Assembly (NCBI RefSeq): GCF_000227585.1
Contig: NZ_CAFB01000037.1
Span: 82,878-143,909, forward strand
Reading direction: 5' to 3'
DNA: 61,032 nucleotides
Source of the DNA: Candidatus Glomeribacter gigasporarum BEG34
GTDB lineage: Bacteria > Pseudomonadota > Gammaproteobacteria > Burkholderiales > Burkholderiaceae
The position numbers and the translations under genes are program-made. Position 1 is the stretch's first letter; each line of letters opens with the position of its first letter. Positions 45,595-55,836 of the stretch are shown in pieces. The notes under the pieces are model-generated. The model did not search any database. It was not told the origin of the DNA and saw only the letters and a program-made list of their open reading frames with translations.

Positions 45595-47094
45595 TTATGA
45601 ATATAATGTGTGATGTATTGCGTACATACACGCCGACATCAGCGGCCCCGGCAGAAGTCCCAGCGCAAGCGCCGCGACGCCGTTCATCATGAGCAGCGCG
45701 TTCGCGCTAGATGAGGGCATGACCGGCGCGTGTTCTTGCGGCGCATCAAAATACATGAATTTAACGACGCGCAGATAGTAAAACGCGCCGATGAGCGAAG
45801 TGAGCACCGCAAGCGCGGCGAGCCAGACTGAACCGGTGTTCATCAATGCCTGCAGAACGGCGAATTTGGCGTAAAAGCCAGCGGTCGGCGGGATGCCGGC
45901 CAGCGAAAACATCATCAGCAGCATTACAACCGCCAACATTGGATGACGCTGGCTTAAACCTTTCAAATCATTCAGTTGATCCGCTTCAGATCCGCGTCGC
46001 GATAGAGCGAGTATTACGCCGAAGCTGCCCAGCGCCGTCAGTGCATAAATCAGGCTATAAAACATCGCCGCGCCATACGCATTGGTCGCACCATTGGTTT
46101 GTCCATCGACAACGCCAGACAATACGCCGATCAGCACAAACCCCATTTGCGCAATCGCGGAATACGCCAGCATCCGCTTGATGTTGGATTGCATCAGTCC
46201 GGCCAGATTTCCAATCACGAATGACAACGCAGCGAAAATGAGGAGCATCCGCTGCCAATCCTCTGCAAGAGGCAATAGGCCAGACGCCAATATACGCAGA
46301 CTCCACGCAAACGCCGCCGCTTTAGGCGCGCCGCCAATCAGCAAGGTCAGCGCCGTCGGCGCGCCCTGATAAATATCCGGAATCCACATATGAAAGGGCG
46401 CGACGCCTAATTTAAAGGCAACGCCCGCAATGACGAACACAACGCCGAACAGCAAGATCGTCGTATTGATATGGCCCCTCATCAACGCATGGGACACTTC
46501 GCCTAAACCCAGCGCGCCGGTTGCGCCATAGATCATTGAAGTGCCATACAGCAAGACGCCGGACGCCAGCGCGCTGAGCACGTAATATTTGATCGCTGCT
46601 TCAAGCGAATGCGTGGAATCCTGACGCAGCGCGATCATCGCAATCAGCGGCAAAGACATCAGTTCAAGGCCGAGATAGAGCGTCAGAAAATGCGCGCCTG
46701 AAATCATCACGCACTGCCCGATCAGGGAGCACATCGCGAGCATGAGCAAATCGCCGCGTAATAGATTACGCGCCTCAAGATAGGCGCGCGAATACACCAG
46801 CGTTACGGCAAAACCCGCGGCGACAGCCGCTTTCATCACGTTCGCAAACGGATCGATGACCACCATTTTTGAAAAGAAAACATAGTGTTGCGTATCCAGC
46901 GCGGCGAGCAGCGCGTAACCGGATGCCGCCAGGATAGACGCGCCTAACGCAATGGCGTAGGTGCGGCGGCTTGCGCGGGAGGGCGCAGCCTCCCCATCCG
47001 TCAAATGGACTGCAACGGTTTCGTTGACAAGCGCGAATAAAACGCACAGCAGCAGGACAGCGTCAGGCAAGAGGGGTAAGAGGGCAGTGATCAC
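45595..47094 (-). CDS. nuoN: NADH-quinone oxidoreductase subunit N
   Basis: A 499-residue antiporter-like membrane subunit of complex I with about 14 hydrophobic helices. The conserved core includes PLIAMIALRQDSTHSLEAAIKYYVLSALAS (about residues 150-180), KLGVAPFHMWIPDIYQGAPT and KRMLAYSAIAQMGF, with the lysines used for proton translocation. Length and ending are normal. It is separated from nuoM by the F-box-like gene but begins only 16 bases after that gene's stop. Confidence 0.96.
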   Translation of the reverse strand: MITALLPLLPDAVLLLCVLFALVNETVAVHLTDGEAAPSRASRRTYAIALGASILAASGYALLAALDTQHYVFFSKMVVIDPFANVMKAAVAAGFAVTLVYSRAYLEARNLLRGDLLMLAMCSLIGQCVMISGAHFLTLYLGLELMSLPLIAMIALRQDSTHSLEAAIKYYVLSALASGVLLYGTSMIYGATGALGLGEVSHALMRGHINTTILLFGVVFVIAGVAFKLGVAPFHMWIPDIYQGAPTALTLLIGGAPKAAAFAWSLRILASGLLPLAEDWQRMLLIFAALSFVIGNLAGLMQSNIKRMLAYSAIAQMGFVLIGVLSGVVDGQTNGATNAYGAAMFYSLIYALTALGSFGVILALSRRGSEADQLNDLKGLSQRHPMLAVVMLLMMFSLAGIPPTAGFYAKFAVLQALMNTGSVWLAALAVLTSLIGAFYYLRVVKFMYFDAPQEHAPVMPSSSANALLMMNGVAALALGLLPGPLMSACMYAIHHTLYS

Positions 47095-47110
47095 GATGGT
47101 TCAGATCTCT

Positions 47111-48340
47111 TTAAGCAAGCGTATGAAACAATGGCATAGCCCCGTATAGGGGCGCATCAGCGCAAAGCTCAGGATTTAAGGCGCGTACGCCAGAGCTTTG
47201 GTCATAGATGATCTGATGACTCAGACACAGCGCTTCTTGCCAAAGTCTGCTTTCAAACGCCGGCGTTCCATCTGACAGAGGGTTCAGAAGCGTGCGGCGG
47301 AAAGGGGGCCATTGTGCATGCGAGCACACGTTGAAATGCATGCAATACTTGGCCAATGTAGCGATGACAAGCGCGAGTATTTCAACAAACGCTTCTGTTT
47401 GAGCGCGCATCGGATGGCGCATCAGAAATTCCGCGAAGCTGACGGCCGAAACTTCTTGATCAGGGGATTTGCGGATCAACTCCGTGAGCGTCATCACATT
47501 CTGCAAACGTTCCCTCCGATCCGGATGCGAAAGCCACTGTGCGCAGCACGCATCGATCTTTAAGCGCAACCCATTGTCCGTTGCTTCAAGCGGAAAGGCA
47601 GCGCGCCAATGAATGCCGTTGTCTCGCAGAATGGCAATCCACTCGCTGCGCTTGATGCGCGGCGTGCGCATATCCCGGATGACGCGCTCCATGATGCAGG
47701 CAAGGTCGCGCACGGCGCGCTCATCACTGGCATACGCAGCCCGTAATCCAGCGGGCAATTTCGCAGTGCGGCGCGGCGCATGCCCTTGCAAAGCAATCCG
47801 GTAATGGGGCAGTTGCAGCAACGTGTTCAGGAATAAGCACTGGACAAACTCGCGCTCTTTTTCAGACGGTTTTGCCATCCATAATTGCCGGATTAACCGT
47901 AAACCCCACGCTTGCATCAGGGCCGCGTCTCCGCGCGCTATATCAAGCTGGTCGGCTCTGAGCGCTCGTTTGAACGCTTCTGAAAATTGCGCCCGCCAAT
48001 CCGGAGGCAGCATCCAGAACAGCTTTTCCAGCCATGTTTCCCGTTTTCGCTCGATACGCGGCACATATTCGCCAAAACGGGCGTGATAGGCGCGGTTGAC
48101 CTGGCTTAACTGACGCAGGTCATGCATATTCAGACGGGTCATAAAAGAGACTTCCGTCGTGCTGAGGTTTGCCAGCGCGAGCGGCAGATCGACTGAAATA
48201 ACCGTTGATTCGTCTTCGGACGCAGGATTGAGCGCGTCATCTGCGTGATTCGGGGCGGATGCGCTGTGTTCCAGTTCAGCCGGCTGAGAAACCGAGCTAG
48301 GGAAGATAAAAGCAGGGAATAAGGAAGAAAGGGACAGCAC
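47111..48340 (-). CDS. Protein with F-box-like N-terminal motif, inserted between nuoM and nuoN
   Basis: The 409-residue product is not recognised as a whole. Residues 51-85 (DLPLALANLSTTEVSF, then LNMHDLRQLSQVNRAYH) follow the F-box pattern LP-x-hydrophobic ... L-x3-DL-x2-L-x2-VN. The remainder is a long helical region with many Arg and Trp and no membrane segment or signal peptide. F-box proteins in bacteria are generally effectors that join host ubiquitin ligases; that role is inference here. The gene occupies the space between nuoM and nuoN, same strand, preceded by an AT-rich 91-base gap that may hold its own promoter. Confidence 0.5.
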   Translation of the reverse strand: MLSLSSLFPAFIFPSSVSQPAELEHSASAPNHADDALNPASEDESTVISVDLPLALANLSTTEVSFMTRLNMHDLRQLSQVNRAYHARFGEYVPRIERKRETWLEKLFWMLPPDWRAQFSEAFKRALRADQLDIARGDAALMQAWGLRLIRQLWMAKPSEKEREFVQCLFLNTLLQLPHYRIALQGHAPRRTAKLPAGLRAAYASDERAVRDLACIMERVIRDMRTPRIKRSEWIAILRDNGIHWRAAFPLEATDNGLRLKIDACCAQWLSHPDRRERLQNVMTLTELIRKSPDQEVSAVSFAEFLMRHPMRAQTEAFVEILALVIATLAKYCMHFNVCSHAQWPPFRRTLLNPLSDGTPAFESRLWQEALCLSHQIIYDQSSGVRALNPELCADAPLYGAMPLFHTLA

Positions 48341-48431
48341 CGCAGGATATATTTAAACCAAAAGGTATAAATTATCCTTTGATTCAACCAGAAACGCCAA
48401 GCCGCCGCATCGGAAAATAACGCGCGTCCCT

Positions 48432-49913
48432 TCACGGCAATTTTGACTGCGACGTGTGCGTGAGCAGATGTGAAACCGATGCGTGCATGACGTTGGTCAG
48501 CGGTTTTGGATACAGGCCGATCAACAGTACGCCCGCGGCGAATGCCAGCAGCAAGCCAGATTCACGCCGGTTAAGGTCGGTCAATTGCGCGACGCGCGCA
48601 TTGGCCACCGCGCCGAATTGCACGCGCTTGTACATCCACAATGTATACGCTGCACTGAGAATCAGCGTTAACGCTGCCAGCAGGCCGATCCAGAAGTTAA
48701 ACCGGACCGCGGCCAGAATCACCATGAATTCGCCAACAAAGCCTGAAGTGCCTGGCAGTCCGCAATTCGCCATCGAGAACAGCAGCGATAACGCGGCGAA
48801 TTTCGGCATCACGTTGACAACGCCGCCGTAATCGGCGATCTGGCGGCTATGTATTCGGTCGTACAGCACGCCAATGCATAAAAACATCGCGCCGGAGACA
48901 AAGCCGTGCGAAATCATCTGCACCAGCGCCCCTTCCATCGCCAGCGCATCAAACAGGAAAAAACCGAGAGTGACAAAGCCCATATGCGCAATCGACGAAT
49001 ACGCAACCAGCTTTTTCATATCGCTTTGCGCGAGCGCAACCAGGCCGATATAAATGACTGCAATCAGCGATAGAACAATCACGAAAGGCGCGAGCAGACG
49101 GCTCGCATCGGGCACAATCGGCAGCGAAAAGCGCAGAAAACCATACGCGCCGAGCTTGAGCATGATTGCTGCCAGCACGACCGAACCGCCGGTCGGCGCT
49201 TCGACGTGCGCATCGGGCAGCCAGGTATGCAGCGGCCACATCGGCACCTTGACCGCAAAAGCCATAAAGAAGGCGCCAAACAACAGCAACTGCGGCGGCA
49301 TCGGAAGCGGCAGCCGCTGCCAGTCCGCCAGCGCGAACGAACCCGATTGCGTATATAGATACAGCAGCGCCAATAGCATCAGCAGCGAGCCGAGCAGTGT
49401 GTAGAGGAAAAACTTGAAGGCCGCATAGACGCGCTTCTGGCCGCCCCAAATGCCGATGATGAGAACCATCGGAATCAGCGTGGCTTCAAAGAAGATATAA
49501 AACAGCAGCCCGTCCTGCGCGCTGAACACGCCCATCATCAGTCCCGACAGAATCAGGAAAGCGGCGAGATAGTGCGCAATGCGGTCAATCATGTCTTCCC
49601 GCGCCGCAATGACAACTGCGACGGTCATTAACGCCGTCAGCGCCACAAACCACAGAGAGATGCCGTCGACGCCGAGGTGATAATGGACATTGAAATCTTT
49701 GATCCAGCTCAACCGTTCGGAGAACTGCAGCGCGGATTTATCCGTGTCAAAGCCAGCGATCAGCGTCAGCGTTACGCCGAAGCTGACAACAGCCGCTGCC
49801 AATGCGAGGCGACGCGCGATATTGGGCGCAACGCGAGCGCCCTGTATCCACACCAGCACACCGCAGACAATCGGCACCCAGATGGCTAGACTTAACCACG
49901 GAAAGGCGGACAT
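48432..49913 (-). CDS. nuoM: NADH-quinone oxidoreductase subunit M
   Basis: A 493-residue antiporter-like complex I membrane subunit. The family core is seen in FNVHYHLGVDGISLWFVALTALM (about residues 73-95), then ARED, FYIFFEATLIPM with the conserved Glu, KVPMWPLHTWLPDAHVEAPT and KKLVAYSSIAHMGF. Normal length. It lies 57 bases after nuoL. Confidence 0.96.
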   Translation of the reverse strand: MSAFPWLSLAIWVPIVCGVLVWIQGARVAPNIARRLALAAAVVSFGVTLTLIAGFDTDKSALQFSERLSWIKDFNVHYHLGVDGISLWFVALTALMTVAVVIAAREDMIDRIAHYLAAFLILSGLMMGVFSAQDGLLFYIFFEATLIPMVLIIGIWGGQKRVYAAFKFFLYTLLGSLLMLLALLYLYTQSGSFALADWQRLPLPMPPQLLLFGAFFMAFAVKVPMWPLHTWLPDAHVEAPTGGSVVLAAIMLKLGAYGFLRFSLPIVPDASRLLAPFVIVLSLIAVIYIGLVALAQSDMKKLVAYSSIAHMGFVTLGFFLFDALAMEGALVQMISHGFVSGAMFLCIGVLYDRIHSRQIADYGGVVNVMPKFAALSLLFSMANCGLPGTSGFVGEFMVILAAVRFNFWIGLLAALTLILSAAYTLWMYKRVQFGAVANARVAQLTDLNRRESGLLLAFAAGVLLIGLYPKPLTNVMHASVSHLLTHTSQSKLP

Positions 49914-49970
49914 GGATATTGTTCTGTTCCTGCATCACGGCCTTGCAGCCATTGATGAAATGACTTCTGC

Positions 49971-51977
49971 TCAAAAACGGACAAACAAGACAATCAACGC
50001 CGCCAGGCCCGCCACCATTGCCAAGGCATAGTGCGTCAGATCACCGGTTTGCAGCGCGCGAATTGCACGTGCAATCATCATTGCGCTGCGCGCGCTGCCG
50101 TTGACCGCGCCATCGATGATTTTTTGTTCGCCGGTTGCCGCCAAATCGCTGCCGAGCATGACCGCGCCGCGCGCAAAGACGATTTCGTGAACGGTATCCA
50201 GATAATATTTCTGGTCGAGTAGCGCATAAAGACGCGGGCAGCGCTGCTTGAGCGCGGCGGGAATATTTGATGAGCGTAAATAGAGCCACGCGGCGGAAAC
50301 CACGCCCGCGCTCGCCAGCCAAACCGGCAACGTGGTCAGCGCGTGCATGGCCATCTCAAACCAGCCGTGGAATTCACCGCTTATTTCGCGTAACGCCGAA
50401 TGGCGGTCAGCGACAAAAACGACTGAGTTGAACGCAACGCCGCGCGCAAAAAAGTCTCCGGAGAGCAGCGGGCCAATCATCCATGCGCCAATCACCAGAG
50501 ACGGAATTGCCAGCAATACAAGTGGAAGCGTGATGACCCTGGGGGATTCATGCGGCGTATGTTCATGGCCACTCACTCCGCTATGACCGCGCGGCGGGCC
50601 GTAAAACACTAAAAAGATCATCCGGAAGGTATAAAGCGCCGTTACGAATACGCTGGCGATCAACGCAAACGCTGCAAAGCCTGCACCCGGCAGATGCGAG
50701 CGCCGAACCGCTTCGATGATCGCGTCCTTTGAATAAAAGCCGGAGAAGAACGGCGCGCCAATCAGCGCCAGCGCGCCGATGAGCGCCGTTGCCCAGGTCA
50801 CCGGCATCGCGCGGCGCAATCCGCCCATGTTGCGCATATCCTGTTCATGATGCATCCCGATGATGACCGAACCGGCGGCGAGAAAGAGCAGCGCTTTGAA
50901 GAACGCATGCGTGACCAGATGAAACACCGCCATCGAATAGGCGGATGCGCCGAGCGCAACGGTCATATAGCCGAGTTGCGACAGGGTCGAATAGGCGACG
51001 ACCCGCTTGATATCGTTTTGCACCAGGCCGAGGATGCCCATAAACAATGCAGTGGTTGCGCCAACCGCCATCATAAATGACAAAGTCGATTCGGACAGTT
51101 CAAATAACGGCGACATCCGCGTCACCATAAAAATGCCCGCCGTCACCATCGTGGCGGCGTGAATCAGCGCCGAGATCGGCGTTGGGCCTTCCATTGAATC
51201 GGGCAGCCAGACATGCAGCGGAAATTGCGCTGATTTTCCCATCGCGCCAATAAAAAGACACAAACAGGTAACCGTCAATAGTCCCCAATTCGAGCCCGGC
51301 AACGTGAAGCCAGCGAGTTCCGTTCGCATCTTGAAGACTTCGCCGTAATGTAGCGAACCGGCAAATGCGAAAAGCAGACCGATTCCCAGAATGAAGCCAA
51401 AATCACCCACGCGATTCACAATAAACGCCTTCATATTGGCTTTGATGGCGCTTTCCTTTGTGTACCAGAAGCCGATCAGCAAATAAGAGATGAGGCCGAC
51501 CGCTTCCCAGCCGAAGAATAATTGCAGGAAGTTGTTGCTCATCACGAGCATCAGCATCGCAAAAGTAAAGAGCGATAAATAAGCAAAAAAGCGCGTGTAA
51601 CCGGAGTCATCGCGCATATAGCCGATTGTATAGAGATGCACCATCAGCGATACGAACGTGACCACGCACATCATCAGCGCGGTGAGCGCGTCAATCAAAA
51701 AGCCCACTTCAAATTTCAGCGCACCGAACGGCGTTGCAACGCGCATCCATTCGTACACCGTTCCGTCATAACCGGCGCCCTGTATCACTTGCCAAAGCGT
51801 CCACACGGATAAGAGGAAAGAGAGCGCAACGCCGGCAATCGTGACCGAATGCGCGCCCGTCCGGCCAATCGTTTTGCCAAACAAGCCAGCGGCCAGTGCG
51901 CCAACCAGCGGCGCAACGGCAATCATCAGTAATAGGGCAGGATGAAGGGCAGGCGTCATTTTTGAAACAGCGCTCAA
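49971..51977 (-). CDS. nuoL: NADH-quinone oxidoreductase subunit L
   Basis: The 668-residue largest proton-pumping subunit, with the long lateral helix at its C-terminus. [16 protein letters not shown] carries the key Glu, [20 protein letters not shown] the TM7 Lys region, and [15 protein letters not shown] the later Lys. The start overlaps the nuoK stop by ATGA; an in-frame ATG six codons later is also possible. Undamaged. Confidence 0.97.
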   Translation of the reverse strand: MSAVSKMTPALHPALLLMIAVAPLVGALAAGLFGKTIGRTGAHSVTIAGVALSFLLSVWTLWQVIQGAGYDGTVYEWMRVATPFGALKFEVGFLIDALTALMMCVVTFVSLMVHLYTIGYMRDDSGYTRFFAYLSLFTFAMLMLVMSNNFLQLFFGWEAVGLISYLLIGFWYTKESAIKANMKAFIVNRVGDFGFILGIGLLFAFAGSLHYGEVFKMRTELAGFTLPGSNWGLLTVTCLCLFIGAMGKSAQFPLHVWLPDSMEGPTPISALIHAATMVTAGIFMVTRMSPLFELSESTLSFMMAVGATTALFMGILGLVQNDIKRVVAYSTLSQLGYMTVALGASAYSMAVFHLVTHAFFKALLFLAAGSVIIGMHHEQDMRNMGGLRRAMPVTWATALIGALALIGAPFFSGFYSKDAIIEAVRRSHLPGAGFAAFALIASVFVTALYTFRMIFLVFYGPPRGHSGVSGHEHTPHESPRVITLPLVLLAIPSLVIGAWMIGPLLSGDFFARGVAFNSVVFVADRHSALREISGEFHGWFEMAMHALTTLPVWLASAGVVSAAWLYLRSSNIPAALKQRCPRLYALLDQKYYLDTVHEIVFARGAVMLGSDLAATGEQKIIDGAVNGSARSAMMIARAIRALQTGDLTHYALAMVAGLAALIVLFVRF

Positions 51978-52279
51978 CCTTTGAGATGGTTGAGTTTATC
52001 CACATCAATCGTGTCGAGCTTGCGGAATACGGTCAGCAGAATCGCCAGCCCAATCGCGGCCTCCGCCGCGGCGACGGTCAATATAAAGAAGACAAAGACT
52101 TGGCCGCGCATATCATTCCAGTAATGCGAGAAGGCGATGAAATTGGTATTGACCGCGAGCAGCATCAGTTCAATCGCCATCAGAACGACAATCACGTTGC
52201 GACGGTTGAGCATAACGCCGAGCACACCGATGACAAACAGAATGGCGCTTAAAATCAGAGTGTGCGCAAGAGTCCACAT
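51974..52279 (-). CDS. nuoK: NADH-quinone oxidoreductase subunit K
   Basis: A 101-residue protein with three membrane helices. [19 protein letters not shown] holds the conserved Glu in helix 2 and [17 protein letters not shown] the Glu in helix 3, both needed for proton transfer. The normal length and its ATGA overlap with nuoL are typical. Confidence 0.96.
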   Translation of the reverse strand: MWTLAHTLILSAILFVIGVLGVMLNRRNVIVVLMAIELMLLAVNTNFIAFSHYWNDMRGQVFVFFILTVAAAEAAIGLAILLTVFRKLDTIDVDKLNHLKG

Positions 52280-52291
52280 TTTTGAAACGCT

Positions 52292-52906
52292 TTAATTTTT
52301 AATATCTGTTTGCTGAAGGGCTGCAGACGCCGTTTTGACCAGCTTGATCCGCTCTTCCCGCCGCACGCGGATTTGCTGCGCTGGATCAGGCTGCTTGTGG
52401 CTTTTACCGTGACGTAATGTTAACGCCAGCGCCGCAATCACGGCAACCAGCAGAATCAAGCCGGCAATCTCAAGCGCGAATACCGTATCGGTATACATCA
52501 CGATACCGAGCGCGCGCGCATTGGATACTCCTGTTGCAGGCGCGACGGGCAAAGGCGCCGTGCGGTATGCACGCCATAGAACCAGTCCCGCTTCAATCAT
52601 CAGTGTACCGCCAACGATCATCGCGGCAGGCATCGCACGGCTGAAACGCGCCCGTCGTGTTTCGCGCTCGATATCCAGCATCATCACGACGAACAGGAAC
52701 AGCACCATCACCGCGCCGACATAGACGAGCACAAGCAGAATTGCCAGAAACTCCGCGCGTAACAGCAGCCAAACAGCGGCGGCGTTAAAAAAGGCGAGTA
52801 CCAGAAAAAGCGCCGCCTGGACCGGGTCGGGCGCAGCGATGACCCTGGACGCAGACGCAAGGAGCACCAGGGCAAAAAGGTAAAACAACGCGGTGGAAAA
52901 TACCAT
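52292..52906 (-). CDS. nuoJ: NADH-quinone oxidoreductase subunit J
   Basis: A 204-residue membrane subunit with five helices. DPVQAALFLVLAFFNAAAVWLLL and AILLVLVYVGAVMVLFLFVVMMLD (about residues 25-80) are the diagnostic region, the latter containing the pi-bulge helix near the quinone channel. The start at 52906 fits Burkholderia NuoJ; a TTG ten codons earlier would overlap the upstream glycosyltransferase gene. 20 bases separate it from that inserted gene. Confidence 0.94.
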   Translation of the reverse strand: MVFSTALFYLFALVLLASASRVIAAPDPVQAALFLVLAFFNAAAVWLLLRAEFLAILLVLVYVGAVMVLFLFVVMMLDIERETRRARFSRAMPAAMIVGGTLMIEAGLVLWRAYRTAPLPVAPATGVSNARALGIVMYTDTVFALEIAGLILLVAVIAALALTLRHGKSHKQPDPAQQIRVRREERIKLVKTASAALQQTDIKN

Positions 52907-52925
52907 ATTGGAATGGAATGCGGAA

Positions 52926-53834
52926 TTATTGCCCAAAAGAAGGCAGACAACTGCGCAGCCAGCGCAGAGGCCGTGTCACGCGAAATGAACGGCTATTGAG
53001 CAGTTGATCGATACGCTGCATCAGGGTTTTTATTTGCCGGTCACGTTCTCCAATCACATGCTGTTGCGTTTGAATGGCGTGATTCGCTTGGGCAAGTTCG
53101 CGTTCCAATTGCGTTAAGCGTACCGAAGTCGGGGCGCCCGCCATCGATACATCCTTAAAACGCTTTGCCAAGTTGCGTTGATTAAAGATCGGCCATTCAT
53201 GGAAATCAGATTGAAAATTATCTATTTCAAGCCTTTGGACGGTTGCGCGGCTACCGCGTAGCGTTGCATTGAGCGAGAGTTGATCACGCCGCGCATAACG
53301 CGCGATATGTTCGTACCATTTCACCATCACTGCCTGTACCTCTGGCTTGCAATGGCGCCTGAAGAGCATCCCGCTCCAGAACGGGCGCTCGGACAATATT
53401 TCCGGATCGGACAGTTGATAATGGTTTAATTGCTCGAAGATTCTTGCTGGCTCGTCCAAGCCACTCTCAGCAACCTCTACGAATTCATCGTACACGGAAG
53501 CCCTAAAGCTGTGCGTCGGCACCGCGATATCCGTCTGTTCTAGAAATCGTTGGATGAGCGTATCCGCGGATGCTGTTAGGCGCACTGTATTGTCGATATA
53601 CAGTGAACAAGAAAACTCTGGCAGATATTCATGCGCGAGCACTTTAATACGGCGTTGGCTGCGTACGCGGTCCATCGAAAATGCAGACCTCACCATGCGA
53701 ATCTGCCAAGAGTCGCTCTTTAAATCGGGATCATCGGTAAAGCAAAAGTGCGGGATGCGGCGACTGTTGACGGATTTAAGCGCATTCAATTTCTCATAGC
53801 CGCCCATCAAACACGTGTAGACACATGCGTTCAT
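52926..53834 (-). CDS. DUF616/TOD1-like glycosyltransferase, inserted between nuoI and nuoJ
   Basis: A 302-residue soluble protein. VYTCLMGGYEKLN, HFCFTDDPDLKSDSWQIR, RRIKVLAHEYLPEFSCSLYIDN and FWSGMLFRRH follow the pattern of the DUF616 (TOD1/MUCI70) glycosyltransferase-like domain, with a DxD-like YIDN. The C-terminal 80 residues contain a heptad coiled coil (LERELAQANHAIQTQ) and SRSFRVTRPLRWL, a tail common in bacterial surface-polysaccharide glycosyltransferases. The substrate is unknown. It sits between nuoI and nuoJ in the same direction, which is not its normal home, so it was probably inserted into the operon. Confidence 0.68.
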   Translation of the reverse strand: MNACVYTCLMGGYEKLNALKSVNSRRIPHFCFTDDPDLKSDSWQIRMVRSAFSMDRVRSQRRIKVLAHEYLPEFSCSLYIDNTVRLTASADTLIQRFLEQTDIAVPTHSFRASVYDEFVEVAESGLDEPARIFEQLNHYQLSDPEILSERPFWSGMLFRRHCKPEVQAVMVKWYEHIARYARRDQLSLNATLRGSRATVQRLEIDNFQSDFHEWPIFNQRNLAKRFKDVSMAGAPTSVRLTQLERELAQANHAIQTQQHVIGERDRQIKTLMQRIDQLLNSRSFRVTRPLRWLRSCLPSFGQ

Positions 53835-53849
53835 GAGAGATGGCGTCCG

Positions 53850-54341
53850 TCAACGATATTTCGCATCCGCAGCCTGGGTCGCGGCAATATCCGCCTCATA
53901 ACGGTCGCCAATCGCGAGCAGCATCTCCTTGGTGAAATAAAGATCGCCGTGCTTTTCGCCGTGATATTCAAGAATCTGCGTTTCAACAATCGCATCCACC
54001 GGACACGCTTCTTCGCAAAAGCCGCAATAAATACATTTGGTCAAATCGATGTCGTAGCGCGTCGTGCGGCGGGTGTTGTCAGCGCGTTGTTCCGACTCAA
54101 TCGTAATTGCGAGCGCCGGACAAACGGCTTCACACAATTTGCATGCAATGCAGCGCTCCTCGCCATTCGGATAGCGGCGCAGCGCATGCAGGCCTCGAAA
54201 ACGCGGCGACAGCGGCGTTTTCTCTTCCGGAAACTGCACCGTGATTTTGCGCTTGAACGCATAACGTCCAGTCAGCGCCATACCACGGAACAGTTCGACC
54301 AGAAAGAAAGTATTGAAAAATTTTTTAATAGCGGAGAGCAT
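53850..54341 (-). CDS. nuoI: NADH-quinone oxidoreductase subunit I
   Basis: A 163-residue subunit with two 4Fe-4S clusters: [16 protein letters not shown] and [16 protein letters not shown], each followed by the distal Cys-Pro. The N-terminal helix ([18 protein letters not shown]) lies on the membrane surface. It carries electrons towards the quinone site. Normal length and spacing. Confidence 0.96.
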   Translation of the reverse strand: MLSAIKKFFNTFFLVELFRGMALTGRYAFKRKITVQFPEEKTPLSPRFRGLHALRRYPNGEERCIACKLCEAVCPALAITIESEQRADNTRRTTRYDIDLTKCIYCGFCEEACPVDAIVETQILEYHGEKHGDLYFTKEMLLAIGDRYEADIAATQAADAKYR

Positions 54342-54344
54342 GGA

Positions 54345-54482
54345 TTAGAAAAACGTTTTGAGCGCCAAAGAAGCGACACCCGCCAACAGGAAGCCGCCGA
54401 CCCATTTTAGTACCACTAAGTCTGTGCGAATAGGCGCCAGTGCGGTCTGTAAATCACATTTTGTGACATGTTGCTTTGTCAT
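54345..54482 (-). CDS. 45-residue membrane peptide between nuoH and nuoI
   Basis: A short open frame: [20 protein letters not shown], then one hydrophobic helix ([15 protein letters not shown]) ending in KTFF. Its ATG overlaps the nuoH stop (ATGA) and its stop lies three bases before the nuoI start, so it is translatable from the nuo message. The pattern resembles the C-terminal end of DUF1640-like coiled-coil proteins such as the one at 5063, so it may be the remains of such a gene inserted here, or a real small peptide. The length is too short to decide. Confidence 0.45.
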   Translation of the reverse strand: MTKQHVTKCDLQTALAPIRTDLVVLKWVGGFLLAGVASLALKTFF

Positions 54483-55537
54483 TTCCAAACACTCCACGGC
54501 GACATCGCCCATGCGCTGATCACGATCAGCCAGACGAGCGAAATGGGAATAAAGACTTTCCAGCCCAGGCGCATAATCTGGTCATAGCGATAACGCGGAA
54601 AAGTGGCGCGCGCCCAGATAAAGATGGAAAGAAGCAGGAAGACTTTGAACGCCAGCCAGAAAACGCCTGGAATAAACGACAGAAACGCAAACGGCGCATC
54701 CCAGCCGCCGAGAAAGAGCGTTGCGGTCAGCGCTGAGATGACGATCATATTGATATATTCGGCCAGAAAGAACAGCGCAAACGCCATTCCGGAATAATCG
54801 ACCATATGGCCGGCGACGATCTCCGATTCGCCTTCGACCACGTCAAACGGATGCCGCGCCGTCTCGGCAATCCCGGAAATAAAAAAGACGCCGAGCATCG
54901 GCAATAAGGGCAGCCAGTTCCACGACAGCAGATTCAGTCCCCAACCGGCAAAAAGGCCGCGCTGCTGAGAATACACAATGTCCGACAAGTTCAAACTGCC
55001 CGATGTGAGCAACACAACCACGAGCGCAAAACCCATCGCGATTTCATACGAGACCATCTGCGCGGCGGCGCGCATCGCACCCAGAAACGCATATTTGGAA
55101 TTCGACGCCCAGCCGGCCAGAATCACGCCATAGACGCCAATCGACGAAATCGCCGCGACGTATAACAAGCCGGCGTTGATATCGCCCAATACAGCGTTGG
55201 CCTGAAACGGAATCACCGCCCACGCCGCCAGCGCGGGCGCAACGGCCATTACGGGGGCAACGATATATAAGCCACGCGCCGCGCGGGCGGGCGTAATGAC
55301 TTCCTTCGTCAACAATTTCAGCACGTCGGCAATCGGTTGCAATAAACCGCGCGGACCGACGCGGTTCGGACCGTGCCGCACATGCATCCAGGCGATCAGT
55401 TTACGTTCCCACAGAATCAGATACGCCACGCACAATAGCAGCGCAACCGAGAGCGCGAGAATGCGCGCGAGCAGCCATATGGTCGGCCAAGCCGCGCCGA
55501 GGGTCTGAGCGCCGAATGCGTGGAGGGCGTCGAGCAT
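54479..55537 (-). CDS. nuoH: NADH-quinone oxidoreductase subunit H
   Basis: A 352-residue membrane subunit that forms the quinone-binding site. [22 protein letters not shown] is the first conserved loop, [11 protein letters not shown] and [26 protein letters not shown] the acidic quinone-channel region, and [22 protein letters not shown] the C-terminal block. Normal length. brnA ends 11 bases upstream of the start. Confidence 0.97.
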   Translation of the reverse strand: MLDALHAFGAQTLGAAWPTIWLLARILALSVALLLCVAYLILWERKLIAWMHVRHGPNRVGPRGLLQPIADVLKLLTKEVITPARAARGLYIVAPVMAVAPALAAWAVIPFQANAVLGDINAGLLYVAAISSIGVYGVILAGWASNSKYAFLGAMRAAAQMVSYEIAMGFALVVVLLTSGSLNLSDIVYSQQRGLFAGWGLNLLSWNWLPLLPMLGVFFISGIAETARHPFDVVEGESEIVAGHMVDYSGMAFALFFLAEYINMIVISALTATLFLGGWDAPFAFLSFIPGVFWLAFKVFLLLSIFIWARATFPRYRYDQIMRLGWKVFIPISLVWLIVISAWAMSPWSVWK

Positions 55538-55548
55538 GATGGAAATGT

Positions 55549-55836
55549 TCAGACAGATAATTCTTCAGGTGAATGCCGTTTGAGCCAGTTGGACAAAACC
55601 GTATTCATCCGCGCTTCCCAATCCGGTCCCGCCGCGCAAAACCGTCCGATCACGTCTGCCGATAAGTGGACCGAAATCCGCTTTTTGACCGCGCGCTTTT
55701 GGGCGGATGCGCGCCCGCGACGGATCAGCGTGTTGCCATAATATTCATCTGCCTCTTCAAAGAAATCATCCGTCAATTCTGGCGCATCGTCGGGGTCAAT
55801 CCACTCGGTGCGCGTATTTTTTTTGCTCTCGTTCAT
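55549..55836 (-). CDS. brnA: BrnA-family antitoxin, inserted between nuoG and nuoH
   Basis: The 95-residue product has an acidic N-terminal half ([24 protein letters not shown]) and a ribbon-helix-helix-like C-terminal part ([18 protein letters not shown], then [16 protein letters not shown]) typical of BrnA/DUF4415 antitoxins that bind their own promoter and neutralise BrnT. It overlaps the 3' end of brnT by 41 bases. Confidence 0.8.
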   Translation of the reverse strand: MNESKKNTRTEWIDPDDAPELTDDFFEEADEYYGNTLIRRGRASAQKRAVKKRISVHLSADVIGRFCAAGPDWEARMNTVLSNWLKRHSPEELSV

